DNA from: Candidatus Fermentibacterota bacterium
Lineage (GTDB): Bacteria > Fermentibacterota > Fermentibacteria > Fermentibacterales > Fermentibacteraceae
Reading direction: 5' to 3'
Length of the DNA stretch: 59,287 nt
NCBI GenBank assembly: GCA_012523605.1
Contig: JAAYTY010000101.1
Coordinates: 1 to 59,287 of the forward strand
A program made the translations under genes and the position numbers. Shown piece after piece: positions 44,020 to 51,132 of the stretch (positions within the stretch are counted from its first letter, which is position 1; every line of letters starts with the position of its first letter). The notes under the pieces were generated by a model. The model did no database searches, had not been told where the DNA came from, and worked only from the letters and a program-made list of their open reading frames with translations.

Positions 44020-44619
44020 ATGAGATGCGTTAACGTGCTGGGAGGGTCATCGAAGTCCAGGCTGGATTGCGCATCGACCCTCGCCCGCATGATGTCGGAC
44101 AGGGGCTGGAGGGTGACATATCTGGCGCCGTGGAACAGGTCGGGGGATCCGGACCCGTATCAGAGCTCTCCCTTCCACGAGATGCATCTCGTCTCGCCGG
44201 AGGCGGACCTCTCCTACAGGAAACCGGGCAGCGGAGTCGAGGCCGTCATACCCTCGGTCTCGGGGGATTGGCTGATAGTGGACGGCATCCCGGTGGAGGG
44301 CGCGCTGGTCGTGGCGTGCGACGGCGAACAGGAGGTGTTCGCACCGGCCGCCTCGTTCGGAGTGTCCATTCCGGGAGTGCAGCCCATCGAGGACGGGGAA
44401 TTCTTCGTAGTCCTCGAGCGCATCCATCGGGAGGACGCCGGAGGGAGATGCCGCGGAGGATTCTCCGAAGATCGCGTCGAAGTGAGCGTTTCCGGCAGGA
44501 CCCTCGATCTCTCCGGTTTCCCGTCCAGAGTAGTCGAGAGCGTCGTCATCGGTCTCGTCTCGTCCCTCAGGGGATACTCGGAGCGCGGAGACGTGATCGT
44601 CAGAATCCGCCGGGAATGA
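44020..44619 (+). CDS. P-loop-like protein, possible MobB relative
   Basis: 199 residues from the ATG at 44020 (GGAG 6 bases upstream; the frame extends 13 codons further). The N-terminus CVNVLGGSSKSRLDCASTLARMMSDRGWRVTYL has the strand-loop-helix layout of a P-loop protein, but Gly-Lys-Thr is replaced by SKSR. A later segment GDWLIVDGIPVEGALVVACDG resembles the VEG region of MobB, the guanine-nucleotide factor for pterin cofactors. It follows thiF in the same direction, so a cofactor role is plausible. Weak assignment. Confidence 0.55.
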   Translation: MRCVNVLGGSSKSRLDCASTLARMMSDRGWRVTYLAPWNRSGDPDPYQSSPFHEMHLVSPEADLSYRKPGSGVEAVIPSVSGDWLIVDGIPVEGALVVACDGEQEVFAPAASFGVSIPGVQPIEDGEFFVVLERIHREDAGGRCRGGFSEDRVEVSVSGRTLDLSGFPSRVVESVVIGLVSSLRGYSERGDVIVRIRRE

Positions 44620-44625
44620 GTTCGA

Positions 44626-44647
44626 GGCTCCGGGTCGCCCCGGAGCC
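44626..44647. terminator. GC-rich hairpin between converging genes
   Basis: The 9-bp stem GGCTCCGGG (44626-44634) / CCCGGAGCC (44639-44647) has loop TCGC. No T-run lies on either side, so termination strength is uncertain; the position between two stop codons supports the call. Confidence 0.4.
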
Positions 44648-44676
44648 CCTCGCTATCCCTGCGGAGTCGAGTCGAG

Positions 44677-44814
44677 CTACTTCTTCTTGCAGCCGCCCTT
44701 GGCAGGAGCCGCCTTCTTGGCGGGAGCCGCCTTCTTGGCAGGAGCCGCCTTCTTGGCAGGAGCCGCCTTCTTGGCAACCGCCTTCTTGGGAGCAGCCTTC
44801 TTCAGCTCGAGCAT
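44677..44814 (-). CDS. Lys/Ala/Pro-rich histone H1-like small protein
   Basis: 45 residues from the ATG at 44814, which has AGGAGG 5 bases upstream. The frame is open 30 codons further but without an SD. After MLELKKAAPKKAVAKK the protein consists of APAKKA hexapeptides and ends GGCKKK. This composition is that of eukaryotic H1 tails and bacterial Hc1/AlgP-like DNA-binding proteins. It could compact nucleic acid; no domain fold is predicted. It lies 99 bases downstream of the V-ATPase D gene on the same strand. Confidence 0.75.
   Translation of the reverse strand: MLELKKAAPKKAVAKKAAPAKKAAPAKKAAPAKKAAPAKGGCKKK
44701..44772. repeat. Four tandem 18-bp repeats in the Lys/Ala-rich gene
   Basis: Unit GGCAGGAGCCGCCTTCTT, four head-to-tail copies at 44701, 44719, 44737 and 44755; only the second differs (GGCGGG). 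On the coding strand it encodes KKAAPA. Two shorter, diverged copies follow to about 44802. Likely prone to copy-number change. Confidence 0.93.
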
Positions 44815-44913
44815 CTCACCCTCCTGTGAGATAGGCCAAACAGGTTCCGGCTCGTCCGGACCCTGCGCCTTATTAATACAAAAACGATCGGCCGTGTCAA
44901 GCACCGCGGAAGC

Positions 44914-45576
44914 TCACACTGTGGCTGTCTGCGAATGCCCGGCCCGAGAGGCTTCGCGACGCCCCTCGGCCATCTTCTTGACTTTCATCAGCCTCGTCAG
45001 GTTGCCCCTCTCGATCTCCTCCAGCTTCAGCCGGATCGTCGCGACAGTCTGCTCGAGCTCGGGAATGAGGATGTATTCGAGCGCGTTAACCCTTCGGCGT
45101 GTTCGATCGATCTCCGCGGCAAGCAGTCCGATGGCCTTCTCCTGTCCGGCGAGCCTGACGATCGCCGGCAGGACGCGTGCGTAAACCTCCAAAGAATGAT
45201 CCAGCTCGGGGGTCGTATCGAACATTCCGTAGTTGAGAAACGACCCCTCTACTGTTACTATAAACACCGGAAGCGTGAGGTTCATCACTCTTCTTGTCGT
45301 TGTGCTTACCCTGGCAACCGCGCCGGGGTAGCGAAGCGCATCGTAAAGCGCGGCACTGCGCATCGAAGCCCGCGCGACCAGGAACTCGCGATATGCGTTT
45401 TCAAGCTCCCGTTCCAGATGCTGCCTGGCGCCCATGTACTCGGCTATGAGAATCTTGAACTGCCGCATGAGTTCGTCGAGCTTGTCCTTGAGGAGCTTGT
45501 GTCCCCTGCGCGCGAGTGCGGTCCGCTTGCGGAGCTGAAGCAGCTCCATCCTGGTCGCCCGGGCCTGTATCGGCAT
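44914..45576 (-). CDS. atpD: V-type ATP synthase subunit D
   Basis: Central rotor stalk subunit. The ATG at 45576 shares one base with the subunit B stop (TGATG) and gives 220 residues. N-terminal RATRMELLQLRKRTALARRGHKLLKDKLDELM and C-terminal RTRRRVNALEYILIPELEQTVATIRLKLEEIER are the two long antiparallel helices diagnostic of the family. It is the last of the ATPase genes. Confidence 0.95.
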   Translation of the reverse strand: MPIQARATRMELLQLRKRTALARRGHKLLKDKLDELMRQFKILIAEYMGARQHLERELENAYREFLVARASMRSAALYDALRYPGAVARVSTTTRRVMNLTLPVFIVTVEGSFLNYGMFDTTPELDHSLEVYARVLPAIVRLAGQEKAIGLLAAEIDRTRRRVNALEYILIPELEQTVATIRLKLEEIERGNLTRLMKVKKMAEGRREASRAGHSQTATV

Positions 45577-46973
45577 CAGTCGCCCTCGCCGGGAGAGACG
45601 GGCCAGTATCTGTCGAGATACTCCGGTCTGATCCTCTTCATCTCGGACCTCGGCAGGATTTTTAAAAGATCCCATCCGAGGTCGAGGGTCTCCTCGATGC
45701 CGCGGTTGTCGGACTCACCCTGGCTGATGTATCTGCGCTCGTACTCGTCGGCGAACTTCAGATACAGCTGGTCGAGATCGCTCAGCGCGGCCGTGCCCAG
45801 TATCACCGCGAGCTCCCGGGCATTCTTGCCGGAGGAGTATGCGGCCATGAGCTGGTTGAAGAGGTCCGAGTGGTCCTCCCTCGTCTTGCCCCTGCCGATC
45901 CCCTTGTCCTTGAGACGGGACAGGGACTCCATGACGTCCATCGGGGGATAGACGCCTCTCTTGTGAAGCTCTCTGTTGAGTATGAGCTGCCCCTCTGTGA
46001 TGTACCCCGTCAGGTCGGGTATGGGATGAGTCTTGTCGTCCTCGGGCATCGTGAGAATGGGGATCTGCGTGATCGAGCCCTTCCTTCCCTTGATCCTGCC
46101 CGCTCTCTCGTAGATCGTCGAGAGGTCCGTGTAGAGGTATCCGGGATATCACCTTCGCCCGGGAACCTCCTTCCTCGCGGCGGATATCTCGCGCAGGGCG
46201 TCGCAGTAGTTCGTCATGTCCGTCAGGATGACGAGTATGTGCATGTCCTTCTCGTAGGCCAGGTACTCCGCAGCCGTGAGCGCCATGCGGGGCGTGGCGA
46301 TCCTCTCGATGGCCGGGTCGTTCGCGAGGTTGAGGAATACGACTGCCCTGTCCATCGCACCTGTCCTGCGGAAGTCCCTTATGAAGTAGTCCGCTTCCTC
46401 GAATGTGATGCCGAGAGCCGCGAACACGACGGCGAACGCCCCTCCCTCTCCGAGCACTCTGGCCTGCCTCGCGATCTGCGCGGCGACGGCCGAGTGGGGG
46501 AGACCGCTCCCGCTGAACACGGGGAGCTTCTGCCCGCGGACGAGGGTGTTGATCCCGTCGATCGAGCTGAACCCGGTCTGGATGAACTCGGCGGGATAGT
46601 CCCTTGCGTAGGGGTTGAGGGGAGCGCCGTTGATGTTCAGCATGCGCTCGGGCACGATCGGAGGAGATGTGTCGAACGGAGCCCGCGGCCTGCCCTGCCC
46701 GTCGAAGATCCTGCCGAGCATCGAGGAGGAAACTCCGAGTTCGACTCCCCGGCCGAGGAATCTCACCGTGCTGTTCGTGATGTCCGTGCCGCTGGACCCC
46801 TCGAAGATCTGCACCAGCGCCCGGGAGCCGTCTATCTCGAGAACACGGCCGTGCCTCCTCTCACCCCCCGGAAGCTCTATCTCGGCCAGCTCTTCGTAGG
46901 TCACGCCCGACACGCCCTCGACCAGCATCAGAGGTCCGGCGATCTCGGTGGTCGTGCGGTATTCCCTGATCAT
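45576..46973 (-). pseudogene. atpB: V-type ATP synthase subunit B, interrupted by in-frame TGA
   Basis: Non-catalytic nucleotide-binding subunit of the V1 ring. The ATG overlaps the subunit A stop. One continuous frame of 466 codons matches the family end to end (IREYRTTTEIAGPLMLVEGV ... GFSSIDGINTLVRGQKLPVFSGSGLPHS ... DMTNYCDALREISAARKEVPGRR ... YPGYLYTDLSTIYERAGRIKGRKGSITQIPILTMPEDDKTHPIPDLTGYITEGQ ...). It is broken only by TGA at 46151-46149, codon 275, where the family has an invariant Gly (RRGYPGY). A single GGA-to-TGA change explains it. Either an assembly error or a true nonsense mutation; neighbours show TGA is a normal stop here. Confidence 0.9.
46149..46151 (-). other. In-frame TGA within atpB
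   Basis: The minus strand reads CGA AGG TGA TAT CCC GGA, that is R-R-stop-Y-P-G, inside the conserved VPGRRGYPGY block. Frames on both sides are identical (573 bases between the two stops is a multiple of three), so no indel is involved; a G-to-T transversion of GGA is enough. Confidence 0.95.
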
Positions 46974-48754
46974 CGGGCAACCTCCGTGGTGGCGGCAGCC
47001 ATGGATGTGAGCCGATCGATCTCGGAACGGACCGACTCGATGGTCCTCGCGAAATAGGAGTGATCGCCCTCCGGGGCGTAGCGGGCTCTTGCCACCGCCT
47101 CCCTCGAGCGGATCGAGAACAGGTCGCGCGGTGCGACTCCCGCCTCCAGAGCCGAGGCCATCATGTCGTGTATCTCCATTATCATCCCCAGAAGATCCTT
47201 CTGCTTCTCCAGCGAGCAGTAGGTGTCGACCTCGTGGAAGGCGTTCTGATGGAGGAAGTCCTCCCTGATCGAGCGCGCGGTGTAGAGCGTGAGCTGACCC
47301 TCCGGCGAGAGGGACTCCGCTCCGACCAGCCTGGCTATCTCCTGGAGGTTCGCCTCCTCCTGCAGCAGTGCGATCGCTCTGTCCCTGACGACGGCCCACC
47401 CGGATCCCAGCCTGGCGTCGTAGAAGTCGGCGAGGTTGATCGTGTAAAGCGAGTAGCTCTCCAGCCAGCCGATGGCGGGGAAGTGCCTCATGTAGGCGAG
47501 CCTGGCCTGAAGGCTCCAGAAAACCTTGACGACGCGCAGGGTTGCCTGGACTACTGGGTCGGACAGGTCGCCGCCCGCGGGGCTTACAGCACCGACGACC
47601 GTGAGAGTTCCTGTGCGGTCCGGCGAGCCGATGCAGGACACCCTGCCGGCGCGTTCATAGAACTCGGCGATCCTGGTGCCGAGATACGCGGGATACCCCT
47701 CCTCTCCGGGCATCTCTTCGAGTCTTCCCGACATCTCGCGCATGGCCTCGGCCCAGCGGGACGTGGAGTCGGCCATCAGCGCCACGGAGTAGCCCATGTC
47801 CCGGAAGTACTCAGCGATGGTTATGCCCGTGTAGACGCTGGCCTCCCTTGCCGCGACGGGCATGTTGCTGGTGTTGGCGACCAGGACCGTCCTGAGGATG
47901 AGCGGCTTGCCAGTGCGCGGATCCTCGAGCTCGGGGAACTCGATCAGGACATCCGTCATCTCGTTGCCGCGCTCGCCGCAGCCGACGTAGACGACTATCT
48001 CCGCGTCGGCCCACTTGGCGAGCTGATGCTGTATCACCGTCTTCCCGCTGCCGAACGGGCCGGGGACACAGGCCGTCCCTCCCTTGCCCACGGGGAAGAA
48101 GGCGTCCACCACCCGCTGGCCGGTCGTCAGGGGCTCGACCGGAGCCATCTTTTCCCTGCAGGGCCTGGGCTTCCTGACGGGCCAGCGCTGGCACATGGTG
48201 ACGGACAGGGTCTTTCCGCCGGACTCGACCTTCGCGATCTCGTCGTCGATGGTGTAATCCCCCGCCGGCGCGATCCAGGCGAGCCTGCCGGAAACGTCGG
48301 GGGGGGCCATGACCCGGTGCTCGATGGTTTCCGTCTCGGGTACGGTTCCGAGGATCGCGCCCCCCTCGATCGCGGCACCGGCCTCCGCGGTAGGAGTGAA
48401 GGCCCATTTCCTGGAATGGTCCAGCCCCGGGAGGTTGATCCCTCTCGTTATCCAGTCTCCCGCCTTCTCCCTTACCTTGTCGAGAGGCCTCTGTATGCCG
48501 TCGTAGATCGACCCGAGGAGCCCCGGCCCGAGCTCGACCGAGAGGGGCTCGCCCGTCGAGTAGACCGGGTCGCCCGGTCCGAGCCCGCCTGTCTCCTCAT
48601 AGACCTGGATGGAGGCCCTGTCCCCCTTGAGCTCGATGATCTCGCCGATCAGCCGGTAGTCGGAGACATATACCACGTCGTACATGCGGGCATCGGGCAT
48701 GCCCGTGGCCACGACGAGCGGGCCTGCGACCTTCTGGATCCTACCCTGTGCCAT
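46970..48754 (-). CDS. atpA: V-type ATP synthase subunit A (catalytic)
   Basis: Catalytic V1 subunit, 594 residues, full family length. It has the non-homologous bulge region (about 115-190) that distinguishes V-type A from F1 beta, and the P-loop GPFGSGKT at 232-239. GERGNEMTDVL supplies the catalytic Glu region, and ADSTSRWAEAMREMSGRLEEMPGEEGYPAYL is diagnostic. The start is ATG, 30 bases after subunit F. Confidence 0.98.
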   Translation of the reverse strand: MAQGRIQKVAGPLVVATGMPDARMYDVVYVSDYRLIGEIIELKGDRASIQVYEETGGLGPGDPVYSTGEPLSVELGPGLLGSIYDGIQRPLDKVREKAGDWITRGINLPGLDHSRKWAFTPTAEAGAAIEGGAILGTVPETETIEHRVMAPPDVSGRLAWIAPAGDYTIDDEIAKVESGGKTLSVTMCQRWPVRKPRPCREKMAPVEPLTTGQRVVDAFFPVGKGGTACVPGPFGSGKTVIQHQLAKWADAEIVVYVGCGERGNEMTDVLIEFPELEDPRTGKPLILRTVLVANTSNMPVAAREASVYTGITIAEYFRDMGYSVALMADSTSRWAEAMREMSGRLEEMPGEEGYPAYLGTRIAEFYERAGRVSCIGSPDRTGTLTVVGAVSPAGGDLSDPVVQATLRVVKVFWSLQARLAYMRHFPAIGWLESYSLYTINLADFYDARLGSGWAVVRDRAIALLQEEANLQEIARLVGAESLSPEGQLTLYTARSIREDFLHQNAFHEVDTYCSLEKQKDLLGMIMEIHDMMASALEAGVAPRDLFSIRSREAVARARYAPEGDHSYFARTIESVRSEIDRLTSMAAATTEVAR

Positions 48755-48784
48755 GCGATGAAGTCCTCCGCCCGGTTGACGAGG

Positions 48785-49114
48785 TCAACGGTCATCCGCC
48801 ATGAGATCTACTCCCACGGCTCGTGTTATCTGTCCGCGAATGGTCTCTCCGCCGCGCCCCTTCGAACCCCTCACGCCGGGAAGAACGACCACCGCCGGAA
48901 CGGGCTTCCCGGCGGCGAGGTCTATCTCCTCCCTGAGCACGTCCAGGTAGTCCTCGGTCACCACTATCACGCTCGCCCCGCTCGATGCGAGCGCTCTGAA
49001 GGCCTGGACCGCCTGTTCGGGGCCTGCGGGCACCTCGGCTCGCACGCCGAGGGCCCGGAAGCCGAGCACGGAGTCGGCGTCGCCTATGAATGCAATCGAG
49101 GACCCTTCCGTCAT
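48785..49114 (-). CDS. atpF: V-type ATP synthase subunit F
   Basis: Small rotor-associated subunit, 109 residues. The N-terminus IAFIGDADSVLGFRALGV and the strand VIVVTEDYLDVLREEID fit the Rossmann-like fold of the family; PAVVVLPG follows. It lies 6 bases after subunit C and 30 before subunit A. Confidence 0.92.
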   Translation of the reverse strand: MTEGSSIAFIGDADSVLGFRALGVRAEVPAGPEQAVQAFRALASSGASVIVVTEDYLDVLREEIDLAAGKPVPAVVVLPGVRGSKGRGGETIRGQITRAVGVDLMADDR

Positions 49115-49120
49115 TCCGCC

Positions 49121-50092
49121 CTACCCCCTCGGCAGGCGCTTGTGGAGCATGCTTCTGCTCATGCCTGCTGCGCGCGATGCGAACAGTATGCGGAGATGGG
49201 CGATCTCCATCTCACGCTTCAGGACGAACGCGGCGAGGGGAGCCGGGCCGAATACGGCGAACGAGCCCGTTTCGAGCATCTCCAGGAGAGTCCTCTCGGC
49301 CTCCCTCTGATACTCGAGGAACGATCCGCCTGAAAGCGCCTCCCTCAGCACCCCGCCGAGGTGCTCCATGCCTGGAGTCTCCGCAGCGGTCTGGGGAAGC
49401 TGGCCGGCCATGGCAGCTCTGGCCAGATCTCCCGGCTCCCTGCTCCCTCCCGGGAGAAGCATGGCCTCGATCGCCGGCAGATCCATGCCCGCCAGCCGGC
49501 ATCTGCCCGCCACCTGGAAGTTCAGGATGTCCATCCTGGTCCTCGCGTACGCCTCCAGGCCGGGGTCCATGCCGGGGAGTTCCTCCATCTCGACCGCGGC
49601 GGCGAGCCTGTCCATGACCATGTCCACGGCTGAAACCCCCGACCGGGCGGCATCTCTCATCTCGGAGAGCGCCTCGGCGAACAGGGGTGGCAGGGCCGGC
49701 TCCTCGCCGGGTTCGGCCGCCGCGGCGGCGGACAGGACCTCGATGGGAATGAGGCCGGGCCGCTCGACCTCGGGGTCGGCTGTTCCGCCCAGCAGGGCGG
49801 CCTTCCAGATATACCGGGCGTTCCGCGCGTCCCTCCTGTGCAGGAGCCCCCTTACAAGGGCCGGATCCTCCGAGAGTTCAGTCAGCTCCTGCTCGGTGGC
49901 CACCATGGCCTGTTCCAGACAGCCTTCGATGTCGCCCCTCGACAGGAAGCGGCCATACCAGGTGTCCGCCAGGAGCCGCTCAGTTTCTTCGAGATCCCGG
50001 GCCGACAGGAGCATCTGCCAGGACCTCGGCTGTATGAAATCGCGCTCCAGCGCCGCGATCCTTCCGTTGGCGAAGAGGAACAGGCTGCGCAT
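49121..50092 (-). CDS. atpC: V-type ATP synthase subunit C (AC39/d-type)
   Basis: Connector between the rotor ring and central stalk. The ATG shares one base with the E stop (TGATG), giving 323 residues. The all-helical V-ATPase C/AC39 pattern is seen: NGRIAALERDFIQPRSWQMLLSARDLEETERLLADTWYG near the N-terminus and a C-terminal LKREMEIAHLRILFASRAAGM. Sequence identity to the family is low except at these ends; operon position makes it firm. Confidence 0.9.
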   Translation of the reverse strand: MRSLFLFANGRIAALERDFIQPRSWQMLLSARDLEETERLLADTWYGRFLSRGDIEGCLEQAMVATEQELTELSEDPALVRGLLHRRDARNARYIWKAALLGGTADPEVERPGLIPIEVLSAAAAAEPGEEPALPPLFAEALSEMRDAARSGVSAVDMVMDRLAAAVEMEELPGMDPGLEAYARTRMDILNFQVAGRCRLAGMDLPAIEAMLLPGGSREPGDLARAAMAGQLPQTAAETPGMEHLGGVLREALSGGSFLEYQREAERTLLEMLETGSFAVFGPAPLAAFVLKREMEIAHLRILFASRAAGMSRSMLHKRLPRG

Positions 50093-50676
50093 CAGCCCCT
50101 CTCCGGAAGCAGGGCCGCGAGATCCATCACCAGGGACTCGTGCGCCAGCGAGGCAGCCGTCGAGAATGTCGCATTGAGGCTTATCCTGCCGGAGCGCAGT
50201 ATGACGCCGCCCCTTCCGCCGTGCCTCTCGGAGGACAGGACGAACCGCCGCTCCATGTCGGATCTGGCGTCGAGAAACTTCTGTGTCAGCCTGTCCTCGT
50301 CGGCCGGGGAGATCAGCACCTCGATGGTCCCCTCCATTCCGCAGTTCCCGAGTATCGAGCCGATGAGCTGGCCGTATTCCGCGTCGGGAAGCGAGGCAAG
50401 CCGCTCCACCGCCCGGTCGATGGCGGCGTCTATGACTGCGCGGGAGGCGTTCTCCACCTCCAGATCGAAGCCGCGGGAGGCATGGTAGCCCAGGCGCGCC
50501 TCGAGATCGGCCATCTCCGCATCGAGCCTCCTCGAGTCCCGTTCGTACTCGGCGGCGAGCCTGGCGCGGGCCGCCGCCTTCGCGGCCTCCAGGTCCGCCG
50601 CCGCGGCCTCGCGTATCGCGCGGGCCTCGGTCGCGGCATCCTCCTCTATCTTCGCCCGGATCGCCTCGAGAGACAT
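50092..50676 (-). CDS. atpE: V-type ATP synthase subunit E
   Basis: Peripheral stalk subunit, 194 residues. A long Ala/Glu/Arg-rich helix (about 1-90) pairs with subunit G/H; a compact C-terminal head (about 95-194, ending in LESLVMD-like HESLVMDLAALLPERG) contacts V1. Usual family length. It lies 9 bases after subunit K. Confidence 0.92.
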   Translation of the reverse strand: MSLEAIRAKIEEDAATEARAIREAAAADLEAAKAAARARLAAEYERDSRRLDAEMADLEARLGYHASRGFDLEVENASRAVIDAAIDRAVERLASLPDAEYGQLIGSILGNCGMEGTIEVLISPADEDRLTQKFLDARSDMERRFVLSSERHGGRGGVILRSGRISLNATFSTAASLAHESLVMDLAALLPERG

Positions 50677-50685
50677 CCCCGGTCC

Positions 50686-51132
50686 CTACGGGAGCATGAG
50701 GAACGAGACAAGGAAGCCGAGGATGGCGTAGAACTCGACGAAGACCGCCAGGATGAGGCCCTTGGCCGCATCGGCGGGCTGCTTGGCCGCCAGGGCGACT
50801 CCGGAGACTCCCACTCTGGCCTGGTGTATGGCGGACAAGAGGCCTGCAAAGGCCACCGGCACTCCGGCCATGAGGGCTTTCCATGCGAAGGCCGGGTCCG
50901 CATTCAGATCCGCACCCTGTATGCGGCCCAGCAGGAGGAACGCGATGACGAAGCCGTAGATGCCCTGCGTCCCTGGAAGGGCGACGAGGAGCAGGAGCTT
51001 TCCGAACTTCTTCGGGTCGACGCTGAGCACGCCGGCGGCGGCCCTTCCGACGAGGCCTACGCCGACCGCCGAGCCGATCCCCGCCAGCGCGGCGGCGAGC
51101 GCGACTCCCGTGTACGCGATGAGATGGTTCAC
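50686..51132 (-). CDS. atpK: V-type ATP synthase subunit K (Na+-type proteolipid)
   Basis: Membrane rotor ring subunit with two fused hairpins (four helices), 148 residues from a GTG overlapping the subunit I stop. One carboxylate per protomer (Glu133, VFVEFYAILG). Leu52, Thr55, Gln56 and Tyr59 (LPGTQGIY), Gln104 (AIHQARVG) and Glu133 correspond to Leu61, Thr64, Gln65, Tyr68, Gln110 and Glu139 of Enterococcus hirae NtpK, the Na+ site. The pump is therefore probably sodium-translocating. Confidence 0.93.
   Translation of the reverse strand: MNHLIAYTGVALAAALAGIGSAVGVGLVGRAAAGVLSVDPKKFGKLLLLVALPGTQGIYGFVIAFLLLGRIQGADLNADPAFAWKALMAGVPVAFAGLLSAIHQARVGVSGVALAAKQPADAAKGLILAVFVEFYAILGFLVSFLMLP

Noticed and set aside
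44701..44772. CRISPR-like array
   Set aside because: The 18-bp units are directly adjacent with no spacers and encode a regular peptide repeat in frame.
46149..46151. UGA read as Gly, or selenocysteine, in atpB
   Set aside because: TGA is a working stop in many neighbouring genes (recO, corC, rho, prfA and others), and the position is a structural Gly with no known Sec homologs or obvious SECIS hairpin just downstream.
47060..49333. 757-codon plus-strand frame antisense to V-ATPase A, F and C
   Set aside because: Lies wholly over well-identified ATPase genes; no domain or start signal.
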